The notes below the pieces were generated by a model. The model was given only the letters and a program-made list of their open reading frames with translations, made no database searches and had not been told where the DNA came from. 64,000 nt of DNA from Zantedeschia hybrid cultivar. Its lineage: Eukaryota > Streptophyta > Magnoliopsida > Alismatales > Araceae. The stretch spans positions 45,775,196-45,839,195 of the forward strand of contig JARZZO010000013.1 of assembly GCA_030544215.1 (NCBI GenBank), in the 5' to 3' direction. The position numbers were made by a program, and so were the translations under genes. Positions 38,087-48,265 of the stretch are shown here, piece after piece. Numbering within the stretch: position 1 is the stretch's first letter; each line of letters starts with the position of its first letter.

Positions 38087-41000
38087 GAAAACTGCAGAAC
38101 ATTTTTTTTTTTATCTTCAGTGTGCATTTTAGAGCAAAATGATTATTCAGTTGATTCGATATTCCTGTCCAATTAACAAAAATGAGAGTTATAGCAAGAA
38201 TAAATTATAGAAGTCAGTGAACATATACTTTTTCTTCTAAGGGCACTCTTGTACTCCATCTATTACCATTGTTTATGGCACAGGTTGTGGAATTGCCCAA
38301 TCCCACTTAGATCTATCAATTTGGATCATAATCAACACCACACAACCCAATCTTGGGGCTGGACTGCGATCTGGACTGCAATAAGTCATGATCGACAATG
38401 ATTTGGATCAAACTCAGCTGATTCTAGAATTATTCATTTTATACAAATCCTGTGGACTTGGCTGATGCATACAAATTTAGGCCGTGACAATCAGCAATAA
38501 CTGATCGAGCCACCTGCTCCCTTGATGACACTACAATTTTATTAGTTGACAAAAGAAAAAGATTAGACAAATGCAATCTGAAAAAAGCTCTCAAAAAGAA
38601 ACCCTCCAGACAAAAATAAGTTGTAAAAGACCCAATACCAAGGTAATAGGTGATGCGGGACAAAGGGAAAGAGGATAAGAATGGGGTTTTAGGGGAAAGA
38701 AGACCGGCCGGCGTCACACCGGCAGGCGCTGCTCTCCGGCATCGCACCAGAGCAGGGGTGAGCCCTTGGCGTCGTACCAAGGAAGAGGGGTGGAGGTCTC
38801 CATCACAGAGGCCAGATCGCACAATCAGGTATTTTTGTCTTCAACAAATATTCTCTATTCCTTTCTGGAAATAGATGTACATATATAAATACTCGATTTG
38901 TAACTCCTAACCCAACTCTAGAGCTTCCGTTCTTATCCTTCCACTGCCTCTATCCATTAACCTCTAATTAGTGCGAAAATCGCACCTAAAAAGTCCTAAA
39001 AATTAGAAAATTACATAGTGGGCCATAAATGGACCTAATAAAAGCAAATAAGTGTCTCTAGGCCTCAAATAGGCCATGCATCGTTTCCAAGCCAAAGGAG
39101 ATGGCTCCAAGCCCGATAGACGCTTGATCTGCGTTGTCCATGGATCCGCTCCTGCATCAATCTCCCCTGGTTCGAGAAAATTCGTCCTCGAATTTTGAAA
39201 TGCGCAAGTATAAGGATGCAGGTGGCTGGATCAAGTACTGGATGACCGAGCATACATGAATAGTGAATGAAGGGAAATGTTGGAGTCTCATACTAGGGTT
39301 TGCTTAGGATAATTAGGATGTGAATCGACAAAACTAGTAGGGACAAAATAAGAATATATCAAATCTTTAGCTGCAAAACAGTAGAATACTAATCTACTGC
39401 ACAATGGAAAAGAAGACATTAAAGGTTTCATTCAGGCACAAAGAAGCATCGACGGAATGTGACAGTAGGAGGCTAGGAGCTTTCATGAATGCCCCAGACA
39501 CCAAGAACTTCAAAATCAGATTAATGGCTGAATCAGCTCTTCAGTCCAGAATAGCGTCCTGTCTGCCTAAATTGGACTGTAATAGACAAGTAAAGAGGGA
39601 TTTGAACAAAACAGAACAATTCGTTTGGAACTGGCAGATGCTAAGCCACTCCATTGCTGATTTCAACTGATTTCAGCTGATACTGATCCAACCGCAACAA
39701 TTTGGTGTGTCAGTGCCGTGATCTGAATTCGGTGGGAACGTAGATCAAGAATAGCTGCTTCTGCAAATGGTGCGAAGTACAGACTCTTATTTACAAAATT
39801 AGTAAATAAAATTTTATATCTGCATATAGGGGATGGTCCAAATAGACCAATGTCAACTATGATGGACCCTCATGAATCTAAAATGCAAAATTTTTTGTAT
39901 ATTCAACAATGTGTCAGATTTGCCAAACTCAGAAAGAAATTCAAATAAGAGAACAATGCCCTAGCATTATCCCAAGTATGAAAAGAGTTGGCACAATTCA
40001 TCACAAAAATTTCAGTGAAATTTCTTTTGCATGAACTTCGCATATCGAGGACCATGGCATATAACTATTGAATAAAAGATGCTTAGGTAAGCTCCTAATA
40101 TGCCATGCAGGTTAAACCTTTCTTTTTAAAGTGTCTTGCAGGTTTAACTATTCAATACTTGCCAAAATAGACAGACATGGGATCCAGTTGTAGATATGCC
40201 GTAGACATTTGCTCCTTGGTTCTAGTAGTTACAAATGCTGTCATATTCCTTGACCAAAACACCTTTTTGGATAATAAAAGAAGCTTACGCGAGCTCCTAA
40301 TGTGTCATGATGATTTCACTATCCGATCCTAAAAAATAGATTTACATGGGATTTAATTGTAGACCTGTCATTGACGGTTGCTCCTCAGTTTTTGTAATTA
40401 CGGAGGCTGTCATCTCTCCCAACATCCAAATGCACTTTTTTAGAGATTGACAACCAAGACATAAATTTATGGCAAAACTTCCCAACATGAGCATTACATA
40501 TTGAGGATCAGCTGTTGATTGAAAGAGGCCTATGTGAGCCCTTAATATCTCATGCCGATTTTAATAGCTGCACTCTTGAAAAGGTTCATAGAGTTGGTTT
40601 TTAGTAGTAGATGTTCCAACGACATTTGCTCCTCAGTTTCTGTGGTTATAAGGTTTGCTCCACCCCAACCCACAAGCAGTTCCCTGGAGAGGGCAGCATG
40701 CACTGTACAATGATGGATCTTCATCAGATAGCCCACGCATTGGACAAGCCAGGTTTGCTTTATGTGAGTTCCTAATATAAAGGGCGTAACCAGTGAACGA
40801 GGCTCCCACCATTTGTGAGGTCTGGGGAAGGGTCAATGTATGCAGCCTTACTCCTGCTACGCAGAGAGGTTGTTTCCTTGGTTCGAATCCGTGACCTCCA
40901 GGTCACAAACGGGGCTACTTAACAGTTGACTTTACTACCCATTCTTTTTAAAAAGTTAACTGAATTGGGAATCCATTTAAGATGTTCCAGCGACATTTGC

Positions 41001-44000
41001 TTGGTTTCTGTGGTTCCAAGGCTCGTCCACCCCCAACCCCCAAGCAGTTTTGAAGAGAGGGATGTGTGCACTGTACAATGATGAATCTTCGTCAGATAGC
41101 CCATGGATTAGATAGGGCCAGGATTGCTTAATATCCAGATCGGATCTGAGCAACCCTATCAATATATATATGTACATATATGTGAGCAACAACCATTGCT
41201 GCATGGTCATCCAAATGCTGGAAATGATAAAGTTGCATCTACATAGGCAGGCCTCATTACTTTAAACAATGCTTGAGCGGTAACATGGCAAATGCACACT
41301 TGACTAAGTAGTTAGTTATCTTTGCAAATGAAAGTTTATAATCCTTTAAATGATAACAGTAATTGTGGAATAAAAACTACCAGAAAACATGAAACTAAAA
41401 GGATAATCCCTTCCTCAACACATATATGTAGTATAAGCATGGCCTTCAAGTAGGGCTGGCAATGAACCGAGCTGCTCGTGAGCTGCTTGAGTTCGGCTCG
41501 AGTTTAGCTCAGCTCGGCTCGGCGAAACGAGTCAAGCCCAACTAAGACTGAGCTCGTTTCACTAAATGAGCCGAGCCTGAGCTGGATATAGCTCGGGTCG
41601 ATCGGCTCGTGAGTTGGCTCGAGATATAAAATATAACATAATATTTATATGAACTGTCACACAGCCACACCTGTCTCACCTCAACCAAACCCACTTGTAC
41701 AACATTTGTTTATGGTCTCATGTGTGAAACTTAAGAGGGACAAGAAGATTGTCGGGAATTCCATACGAGACTAAACATGGAAACCAGGCCCTATCCTCCC
41801 TCTTCCTCCCGCCCTCCCCAGCTACTTGCCGTCCTCGCCATTGTGTCCTTTCTCATTATGCCATTGGCCTACATCCACTACAAGGCACAGGTGCAGCACA
41901 CAATAGACGGTGGCTGGTTCTGCTCGACATGCTTGTTGTCCCCGTCATGCTTGTCCAGGCAGAACGCCCAAGTGCAAGGTGTTCCAGGTAGAAGACCCAA
42001 CCCCACGTCCCAACCCTGTTCTCTCTTCTCTTTTGTAACCCTCAAGCTAACAGTGCCCCTCAGCTCCTCTCCCTCCCCCAATCCTTGCCCTCCCCTTTCC
42101 CGTTCTTTGCTCCTCCTTTTGGTGGGGAGCCCCAACAGCAAGAAGTGCTGGCCACTACCTACATCACCCACATCACCACCAATACACCAGCTCCCCCCTC
42201 CAGTAGTCCCCAAAGTCCACTACCACATGCTTCTTTGCCTCTCTCTGCAACGGCCCCTAGGTTTAACTCAGGCAAATCACCGGGTAGGGCTGGTTTGACT
42301 CAGTCACATGGCCGAGCCTGGCTCGGGCTCGGGTCACTTATACTCGAGCGGAGTTCGAGTCTTGCTCTGGGCTCGAATGGAAGCTCAATCTTGGCTCGGG
42401 CTCGAAATTTGTGGCGAGCCGAGCTCGAGCAGTCCAAAGCTCAGATCGGATCGGCTCATTGCCACCCCTACCTTCAAAGCCTTCAAGCCCTTCAAGCACC
42501 GTAGTGCAGCAACCCTTGAGTACTCCTTCCATGGCGAGATTATGGTGGCGGCAGGCGGAGTCATGGCAATGACCGATCCTACCAGTACGACGCCCATCAA
42601 TAGTGTCCTGATCCAATAGGGGATGGGTACCAAGGTTGATGCGGCTGGGAAGGGATCGGGATGGGTGCACAACCTCCTTTGCACATTATCATGTGGCAGT
42701 TGACCTTGGTCGGGTCCATGATGGATGCTCTGGCCCCCTTGACCGCCTTGCACATGAACAATGTGAAACCCCTCGACCTTCCTCTCTTTCTTGTTGAACT
42801 CCAGCAGGTCCTCATTGATCTCGCTGTGGGAGGAGAAGTGGGCAAGCAGGTGATCAGCGGGCATGTTGCGGGGAATGCCACCGACGTAGATCTTGTGGAG
42901 GGAGACACCAATGGCAGGGGGCTAAGCGGCAGTGGGGCAGGCGTGCTAGAGGTGGCAAGCTGCGTGCCGGTCATGGGCCATCAATCTTCTTGCTGGGCTC
43001 TTTAAAGGCAAAAGGGGCATCATCAATGTGGTGGAAGGTGATGAAGCCATAGCTCTTGCTCTTGCTAGTGGCCTTGTCAACAATGACAATAGCTTTCTCG
43101 AGGTTGCCATAGGTGGAAAAGAGGGAGTGGAGGCCCTCAGTGGTGGTGTCCCAGCCATGGCCGCGGATGAAGAGGTTGTGCTGGGCGGGATAAGCGGTGA
43201 CGGCATGGCTGGTTCCACTCGCGTCTGGAGGAGATATCGGAGGAGTTGGGGGAAGTGTGGCTGCTCCAACTGCTTTGACCACCACCGCCATCTCCACCCA
43301 CTGCTGCCCATCTCCGCCATCCAATGTGAGATTCCTAACCCTCTAACCCTTAAACTCAAGGGTAAGTTACGTAGTTTACACCTTTAACCATAGTTTATCA
43401 AACAGACATGATGGCAAGGGTATGACTGCAACGCATGTGAAGTTTCTAGGGGTATTTTTTACATTATATGGGAGTTGGGGGTATAGATACAAATATGCTC
43501 ATTTTCAAGGGTATACATGCAAAAACCCCTATAATTAAAGATGCATAAATGAAAATGAACCAGAAAAGCAACAACAAGAATGGTCAATGACCTAATTCTA
43601 ATGTCACCTTTTGAAGAAGGAGATGACTTAGTTACACCATCTATAGCCAACTTTGCTACTTTATGTTGGAAATTAACCTCCAAAATATCCCTGGTGTCAA
43701 CAACCTATTTCTCAAACATATCGAAGCACCAATCAGTGTTTTCAAGAGAAATTATCGCCATTCAGCCATCTGATGGCAGTCGTTTGAAGTTCTATATCTT
43801 TCACCATCCAAAAGTAAGAATACTATCCGACACTTCAATGTGACAATCAGAAGTTTGTCAACAGTCAGCTGGGCAAATTAGGTGGGCCTATTTGGATAGA
43901 CTAAGTACAAACTATTACATGAGCACAGAATTATTAACAAAAGGAAACTTATAGGTGGGGCTATTTGGATAGACTAAGTAGAAATTATTACATGGGCACA

Positions 44001-45920
44001 GAATTACTAACAAAATGAAGGTAGGATGCCAAGACTTACCCTGAATAACCACCTCCATGTAGACAAAAAACTACTGGCCCTTGATCTCCAGCTTTATATA
44101 CATGAAAGACCTGTCCATCAAGAGAGTGAAAGGTGATTATCTCAATCACACTTTGAAGTAACCAGCATAAAAATGTATACCCACGTCATTTGTTCCCGGA
44201 ATGTCGATGTCATATTCTTCGTCAAAGTAGCCCAACCAGTCTAAAGGTGCATATTTTTTGAGGGAACTCCTGCACTTATGGATTTAACATTAAGTGTAAT
44301 AAGTCATCTCCATGTAGAACCAACTGATGATATTCATCCTATGACTATGAGAACTCTATATATTAGTAAATTTTTCATTGCACCACATGCATCTACATCA
44401 CCAAGATTAGAGCATAAGCTTTATGTTGAATTGAACAGGGGAAATATGAAGTAGAAAGTACTCCTTATGTACATCATTCTTCTAAATCTTCCATGGCCAA
44501 CATTTTCTTGATTTCATCTTGTGATGGTTGTCATGCAGACCATCCAAACTAGCGAAGGTCCTTGTCTTCCTTCCAACAAGCAAATCCTTGTTCTCTGCAG
44601 GCCAACATGCCGAACAAGGAAGCTGAGCAATTTTATTGGTTTCTTTATGAAAGTTCAGCCAGTTGAAACAGGAGGAGTGATCTTTGAACAGCTTCTCTTA
44701 TGATTTATAGACTGTAATTATGCAACTAACAAATAACAATGCTGAGGATTTCCAGAATCGTGCATTAATCAGGGAAGGTACTTTTTACAGTGAGTTATAG
44801 TAAGATATAGGGAATACTTTTTCGACATGTGGAATTGACTAAAGAAACACAATGTCAGAATTTTATTTAATCCAGTTGGCACCTGAAAACAAGCAAGAAT
44901 TTTTTGGTGTAAAAAAGGGAAAGAGCTGATGCTTTTAACAAGAACTCCAATCCCACATGCAGAACCATCCGCACTTATCTCCTTTGTCTGCTTATTGTAG
45001 TCTCTACTAAATCTTCCTTCTTCAAGTCTCCTCTTCTTCCAAGACTTAATAATGAACTTGCAGACCTACAGCACATTCTTCTTTCATATATTTATATTTC
45101 CAGTTTCCTCTTTATTCTCTCTTCCTATGCTACATGGTAAATGTGTGTCTATATATTTCATCGGCTTTAGGTGGTGTCATTTTGTGCATAGTTATACCTC
45201 AGGAAAGAGGTGTGGAACTAAAAGCATTCCAATGTCAAGCACTGTTGCCCAAAGGAACTCACCAGCTTTGCCTCCGACATTTGGACACTCTTCGACTATA
45301 CATACACAGGCATATTCTAAGTTCTTGACATCAACTCCAAGCCTCCCCAACCACTGCAAAGCATTCTGCTCACGTCGAACAACCTCCACTAAAAGGAACC
45401 CCAGCTCGAATCCAACCCAGACGACCATCTCCACGCGCCTGCAACTTTCGTCCTCGAGAATAAAAAACTGACCAGTTCGAATTCCTCATACATGATCAAC
45501 GACACCATCCACAACCTTCCCCCGCTCCCCCGATCGTTCCATAAACCCACATTTCCGCCAACCTAAACCACCCGAGATCGAGCCCCCTCTCCAGTAAATC
45601 GCAACCAAAAGAAAACACACACACACACACACAAAACTAAACAAAATCTCTTTCGATCCGTCGGTTCCATTTTTTCCGATGGCCAGAGTAGATCAATCGA
45701 CGCACACGCATGTAGATATCGAATATAGATCAATCGACGCACACAATGTAGAGATCGAATTGAAGTGTGGACTTAAAATCGAGGAGAAATTGGCGGGTTT
45801 GATCTCTTACTGAGCCGCGGGGCGGGGAGGCGCCGAGGAGAAAGCCGACGGGGAGCTCTGGGTTTGTTCTTGCTCTTCCGAGATCTCTTCTGAGAGGGTT
45901 TCGAGGTCCAAGGGCTCCAT
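15459..45920 (-). CDS. PPME1: Protein phosphatase 2A methylesterase (PPME1/PME-1), 13 exons
   Basis: Alpha/beta hydrolase that removes the methyl ester from the C-terminal leucine of the PP2A catalytic subunit and so controls PP2A assembly. Exons in transcript order: 45920-45811, 44269-44185, 44110-44040, 37513-37399, 37284-37205, 34869-34785, 34704-34624, 23190-23096, 22961-22911, 20494-20414, 19442-19370, 19294-19217, 15488-15459. All borders are GT/AG and all phases agree, giving 344 aa against about 350 in the family. Visible: oxyanion loop HGGGYSG at 83-89; nucleophile elbow GHSMGG with Ser154; Asp179 in VVDVVE; His306 in GHAIQ, which completes the triad. Residues 1-40 are acidic and Gln/Ser-rich, as in the family. 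The last exon (30 nt, MPVLRRQAN) is the least certain; it fits the family tail GVE-[IM]P-x-LR and has a good acceptor. Intron 7 is 11.4 kb. No frameshift or missing catalytic residue was seen. Confidence 0.95.
15812..16372. repeat. Tandem duplication, 2 x ~280 bp, in PPME1 intron 12
   Basis: Copy one starts CAGCTACCCGACCATGAATA at about 15813 and copy two CAGCTACCTGACCATGAATA at about 16092. Both run through AAGAATTCTATG, GGTCAGCTAAGCT and GAGAGGGCCCTGGACCAG-like text to GCAGGATATGTTTCATGACC. Divergence is roughly 10 percent by eye with small indels, so the duplication is fairly old. Confidence 0.9.
18230..18530. repeat. Decayed tandem repeats of about 110 bp in PPME1 intron 12
   Basis: Two clear copies (about 18311-18415 and 18421-18525) share GTGAGAGAGAAAACTTGTGC, TGGTTTTAAGAAT, CCAAGCTGACTCTTAA and GCTTGAGCTC. 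A more diverged third copy precedes them at about 18210-18310. The GAGCTCGAGC-like text resembles the subterminal repeats of the hAT element at 41451-42470. Confidence 0.7.
20033..20356. mobile_element. 324-bp TIR element with 8-bp target duplication (family A, copy 1)
   Basis: It starts CAAGGTTTGCCGTATCG and ends with the complement of CATGGTTTGCTGTATCG, a terminal inverted repeat of 17 bp with two mismatches. Identical ATTGAGAC repeats flank it at 20025-20032 and 20357-20364. Size, 8-bp duplication and lack of coding capacity fit a non-autonomous hAT MITE; with one more base on each side a MULE cannot be ruled out. It lies in PPME1 intron 10, right beside exon 10. A second copy is at 48266-48593. 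Confidence 0.85.
23349..23834. mobile_element. Mutator-like (MULE) MITE with ~150-bp inverted ends
   Basis: The 486-bp element starts GAGTTTTACTTCCTGCACCG and ends with the complement of GAGTTTTACTTGCTGCACTG. The inverted similarity runs about 150 bp inward, through GGGGCTGTCCCCCCGC and CCCTGACGTCAGCCAA. Perfect 9-bp direct repeats ATGGATAAA flank it at 23340-23348 and 23835-23843. Long inverted ends with 9-bp duplications define Mutator-type elements. The middle holds decayed 25-35-bp repeats of the type GTGCTCGAGAGCGC. It lies in PPME1 intron 7, about 160 bp downstream of the acceptor-side exon 8. Confidence 0.93.
24994..25101. repeat. Minisatellite, 3 x 36 bp
   Basis: Three units starting CCACAATGAT at 24994, 25030 and 25066, each running through CTGTTTATCTT to CTCCAAGAA or its variant. 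Only a few bases differ between units. Confidence 0.9.
27360..27399. repeat. Near-perfect 40-bp palindrome
   Basis: CTGTAGCGCGGGTACTGTA is followed after two bases by the complement of CTGTAGCACGGTACTGTA, so the strand can fold into a stem of about 18 bp with one bulge. It stands directly before the CT run and about 210 bp before a TATA box. Confidence 0.85.
27417..27497. repeat. CT microsatellite, about 38 units with one interruption
   Basis: A pure CT run from 27417 to about 27477, interrupted by CTTAT, then continued to 27497. A run of ten C follows at 27519-27528. Length is likely variable between individuals and error-prone in sequencing. Confidence 0.95.
27607..27615 (+). promoter_or_regulatory. 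TATA box of the LTR-like promoter
   Basis: TATAAAAGG in a GC-rich context, followed by a short leader with an A-run (27672-27682) and AATAAA near 27742. The order matches an LTR promoter and poly(A) region. Activity is unknown. Confidence 0.5.
27781..29215. repeat. Two-block minisatellite: ~121-bp dimers, then ~70-bp monomers
   Basis: The core GGTTCTTCCATA..(A/C)(A/T)TTTGGTTG(G/A)CCA recurs. In the first block (27781-28330) core starts are spaced alternately about 59 and 61-62 bases, because GGCCAATAATTTG and GACCATTAATTTG variants alternate. From 28331 to 29215 the spacing becomes 70 bases (range 67-73) for about 13 units, each with TAATTCTTAATTGGTTC and TTAATTAATCAGTT. Units within a block are 85-97 percent alike by eye. 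Confidence 0.95.
29216..29830. repeat. Field of diverged dyad-symmetric ~30-bp repeats
   Basis: At least ten copies of a loose motif GGTTCATCC(n8-10)GGATGACCAA occur, for example GTTCATCCTCATCGATGGGA at about 29241, GGTTCATCCTCAGCGATGAG at about 29411, GGTCCACTCCTATCGGTAGA at about 29559 and GATTCATCCCTATCGATAGG at about 29604. The two arms are roughly complementary (GGTCATCC/GGATGACC), so each copy can form a small hairpin. The motif looks like an older relative of the minisatellite core beside it. Confidence 0.6.
32385..32504. mobile_element. 120-bp MITE inserted in the LINE zf-RVT domain
   Basis: The LINE frame reads ESLGHL up to here and resumes with CSFALEVW after it. The 9-bp sequence GCCACTTAT stands on both sides (32376-32384 and 32505-32513). 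The insert starts CATGGAAT, ends with the complement of AAGGAAT, and is filled with CGATCCCGATCCGG-type palindromic modules. It is non-coding. Confidence 0.85.
32677..34016. mobile_element. Non-autonomous hAT element (1.34 kb) with a GC-rich, gene-like interior
   Basis: The ends are a perfect 10-bp inverted repeat, TAGGGGTGCA, and the element is flanked by a perfect 8-bp duplication CATGCCAC (32669-32676, 34017-34024), the hallmark of hAT transposons. Subterminal zones carry many CGGATCC/GGATCCG words. There is no transposase. The interior (about 32820-33830) is GC-rich, with a 201-codon frame on the - strand at 33118-33723 and a 132-codon frame at 32765-33163. The 201-codon product contains two related stretches, PEELDGKLKTRLCAVK and TEELDRELTTKFLSVK, but I recognise no family. 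Captured host DNA is the likely source. Confidence 0.92.
36140..36735 (-). mobile_element. LINE 3' fragment (zf-RVT region) in PPME1 intron 5
   Basis: Read on the - strand, the segment encodes the C-terminal LINE tail with LWSLKGDSKVWWLIPLATLSA followed by WSEGNERIFR, the conserved W..W..RN.RIF pattern after the RT zinc motif, in frames broken by shifts and stops. It ends toward 36140 in an A-rich zone. It is unlike the two LINE copies on the + strand in detail, so it is an independent insertion, here in the PPME1 sense direction. Boundaries are approximate. Confidence 0.7.
36765..36894. mobile_element. 130-bp palindromic MITE of TACCGG words
   Basis: It begins GCAGTACCGGTACCGG and ends GGCTGGTACTGC, and is flanked by CAAGGATG and CAACCATG (6 of 8 identical), which fits an 8-bp hAT-like duplication. 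Nearly the whole element consists of GGTACCGG-like self-complementary words. Confidence 0.65.
38029..38083. repeat. AT microsatellite, 27 units
   Basis: An uninterrupted AT dinucleotide run in PPME1 intron 3. Confidence 0.97.
38440..39260 (-). mobile_element. Ty3/gypsy 3' end remnant: Pol C-terminus plus LTR-like DNA
   Basis: On the - strand near 39160-39200 the frame reads SKFEDEFSRTRGD and then stops. This is the usual C-terminal signature of plant Ty3/gypsy Pol. It is followed by a purine tract (AGGGGAGAT) and then TGATGCAGG, a plausible start of a 3' LTR running toward 38440. That stretch contains a GC-rich part at 38690-38820 and a TATA-like ATATATAAATA at 38880. No second LTR is visible, so the element is broken. 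Confidence 0.5.
40612..41130. repeat. Direct duplication of ~150 bp, copies 370 bp apart, split by a SINE
   Basis: GATGTTCCAACGACATTTGC (40611) and GATGTTCCAGCGACATTTGC (40980) start two copies. Each continues through TTTCTGTGGTT, CACCCC.AACCC, AAGCAGTT and GTGCACTGTACAATGATG.ATCTTC to CAGATAGCCCA. The Au-type SINE at 40785-40945 lies between them. Confidence 0.85.
40785..40945 (-). mobile_element. Au-type SINE
   Basis: Read on the - strand, it shows GTGACCTGGAGGTCACGGAT, a B box GGATTCGAACC, then GGAAACAACCTCTCTGCGTA, AGGCTGCATACATTGACCCT, CCCCAGACC and GGGAGCCTCGTTCACTGG. This order is the known consensus of the angiosperm Au SINE family, including its end near the CCCTTT tail at about 40785. 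The A-box end (right side on +) has decayed. Confidence 0.85.
41451..42470. mobile_element. Non-autonomous hAT element (1.0 kb) with GAGCTCG subterminal repeats
   Basis: It starts TAGGGCTGGCAATGA and ends with the complement of TAGGGGTGGCAATGA (14 of 15 match). CCTTCAAG and CCTTCAAA flank it (7 of 8). Both ends, about 180 bp each, are packed with GGCTCGAGC words. The interior (41640-42285) is not transposase; on + it has a 173-codon frame at 41777-42298, whose start includes a hydrophobic run (LLAVLAIVSFLIMPLAYI) like a membrane anchor. I do not recognise the source gene. Confidence 0.85.
42600..43324 (-). pseudogene. RRM protein pseudogene, UBP1-associated protein 2 (UBA2)-like
   Basis: Two RNA-recognition motifs are readable on the - strand. 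The first, at 43324-42971, has RNP2 NLFIRGHGWDTTTEGL and RNP1 KSKSYGFITF and ends KEPSKKIDGP. The second, at about 42890-42650, is split between frames: KIYVGGIPRNMPADHLLAHF in one, then KGARASIMDP in another. These are typical of plant UBA2-type hnRNP proteins, which regulate mRNA in the nucleus. At least two frameshifts break the reading frame. No introns are visible, so it may be a retrocopy. The downstream end runs up to the hAT target site at 42471. It lies in PPME1 intron 3, in the same orientation as PPME1. Confidence 0.8.
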
Positions 45921-46011
45921 GGCTTCTGCGCTTGGAAGTCGATGGGATACGCAGAGGAACAGCGAGAAGCTTCGAAGACGAGAAGGAAGAAGGAAAAGGA
46001 GGAGGCAGGAG

Positions 46012-46020
46012 CCATTTATA
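46012..46020 (-). promoter_or_regulatory. TATA box of PPME1
   Basis: TATAAATGG on the - strand, 92 bases upstream of the PPME1 ATG. It predicts transcription starting near 45985 and a 5' UTR of about 65 nt. Confidence 0.65.
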
Positions 46021-47847
46021 GGATCCGACGGGGTGAATACGACGTTACGGCAGATCGCCGAGTGGAAATGGAACCCCTCCCCTCCCCCATCGCGAGTCTG
46101 ACTGGGCTCAAAATTAATATTATAAATTTTAAACGTCAGTGACAACCATGATTTTAAAATAATTTGATTTTTGTATCTGTCTTATTTTATCTTAACAAAT
46201 CACTATTCATAATATTCTTAAATATGTACAAACTTTGGTTGTCTGCGATAACCGGATGGATTTTTCGAAGTTGCTTATTTCATATTGCTTATGTCAGGTG
46301 ATTTAAACGCTTTTAACTTATATTGAAAGAAGATGGAATAAGCGGACCTGGCATTTTTACTCGAATAGCTTATTCTATTTTTTATTTATGGAACTATTCA
46401 TGTGACCTGAAAATAAGAATTTTAGACTACAGAAGTTAGATTAAGGACTATTTCTAGAACATCTTAACCAATTCCAAGCTTACCATGATATCAAAGTAAA
46501 AAGTCTAAAGACCAGGGATTTGGGACTCACTTTTTCCCTGTTTGGTAAAGACACCCTACGAGTATTTTTACATGTCCTCCTAGTTACTTTGAGAAGGAGG
46601 TGAGAAACTAGTTATTTATTTTAATTGTATTTTTATAATCAAATGCTCCAAATTAGAAATTTCAATTGCACAAAAAAACGTCAACAAAAAGTGAGGTTAA
46701 TAGAAGACAACTTTTATACGTATTTAAGTTAGTCATAATTGCTTCCACTCAATATTTTTTAATGCATAAAGAAGATGACAGAAATGACTTTCAACTAAAA
46801 TTTTTGCTAAATGTATCCTTGATAATCATGTCATGAATAAGTCGCATCAATTGGGCTAATATAAAGTTATAAACATAATATTTAATGACAAAGAGGAAGG
46901 CTCTTACATCACTCTTTTTTTACCACACTCACCGAGAGCTCTTTCATCACTTGATTAGAAGCTCTTGTTAAACATAATATGTATAAGAATAATTATGATC
47001 AAAGTAACTTTAACAAGAGTCATTTGATCAAATGATCAACTGGTTCTCAATGAGTATAATAAAGAGAGTAATAAAATGATCAAAAATAGAAAGAATCGAT
47101 TTAATTATAGGAATATGCCGTACATAAGCCAAGTTTCTATATGACCATATGCAAGAGATACCATCAAACACAATGATCAATAAAATCGAGGCCATTAATT
47201 TCATGTTTGGTAATGCCGACTGAAAGTCTGAAAGTTTAAGATTTACATTTTAAACCTAAATAGGTAATATAGACGACTTGAATACTGAATAAATAGAATA
47301 TTTTGTAAATATAAAAATGATATCTAATGAAACAACAAGCTCGCATAAAAAAAATCAGTTAAAAAATAGACATATTCACATCGTTTAATAATTGTATACA
47401 GTATAAATAACAATCATATTATTTTAATAAATAATAGATATAAATATGGATTATGCATGTTCCAAAATACAAATAGCATAAATATAAATACAAACGCATT
47501 TTATAACATAAAATGCTTTCATTTTCAATATATAAAATAATAATAATATCAAAACCAACAATAAACTATTAATATGCAATATATTTTTAAAAACATAAGA
47601 TTTTAAAACTTCTGAGTCTGGAAATGAACGACAATTAGCATCCTATTATTCTCTAGGATAAAATCTACATTCCATAGGATGAAATTTGACCATATTATTG
47701 CATTGCAAAGGTGAAAATAAGTTGCGCAGAGAGAGCGAGAGCCCGAAGGATTTGGGCCCCACTACGTTTCTTAATGTTAATCCTGGTTTAAGAGAAAAGT
47801 GTAACTTGTTAGCTTAGCACTTTTACAGATTTATCGCCCAATTTTGG

Positions 47848-48012
47848 ACTTGAGTTGCATACTTTATCAAACATTCAGAAATGAAACCCACCTATTTCAT
47901 AATAGTCTTGATACTGTTGTCAAGCACGTGGACTCGAATTGCAAACTTTATCAAACATTCTGAAATGAAACATATCTATTAATTTGATAATAGTCTTGAT
48001 ACTGTTATCAAG
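47848..48012. repeat. Tandem duplication, 2 x ~83 bp
   Basis: Two copies share GGACT(T/C)GA(G/A)TTGCA, ACTTTATCAAACATTC.GAAA, and AATAGTCTTGATACTGTT.T followed by CAAGCAC, with about 10 percent difference. Confidence 0.85.
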
Positions 48013-48265
48013 CACAACTAGAGTATGATAAAGACATTATGAAGTCTAAGTTACTAAAGTTAAAATTTAGGTAATTAAATTTAATAGAAATTGAATGGCT
48101 TAAAAAATATTTTACTCTTCATTAGCTAGAACATGCATCTAACCAATATTATGAAATAACATGATAATAAGACAACTGAAATCATCACCCTCTGTAATAC
48201 AACAGAAATTTAACTTTGTACCAAGACAGGATTAAGTGACCTTCGGAATTCATAATTATCTAACC

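Noticed and set aside
41777..42298. 173-codon frame with a hydrophobic N-terminal run
   Set aside because: It lies wholly within a non-autonomous hAT element, runs into its subterminal repeats and matches no family I know; at most a captured fragment.
45052..45471. 139-codon + strand frame in PPME1 intron 1
   Set aside because: No domain, no promoter or poly(A) signal, and the composition is that of ordinary intron.
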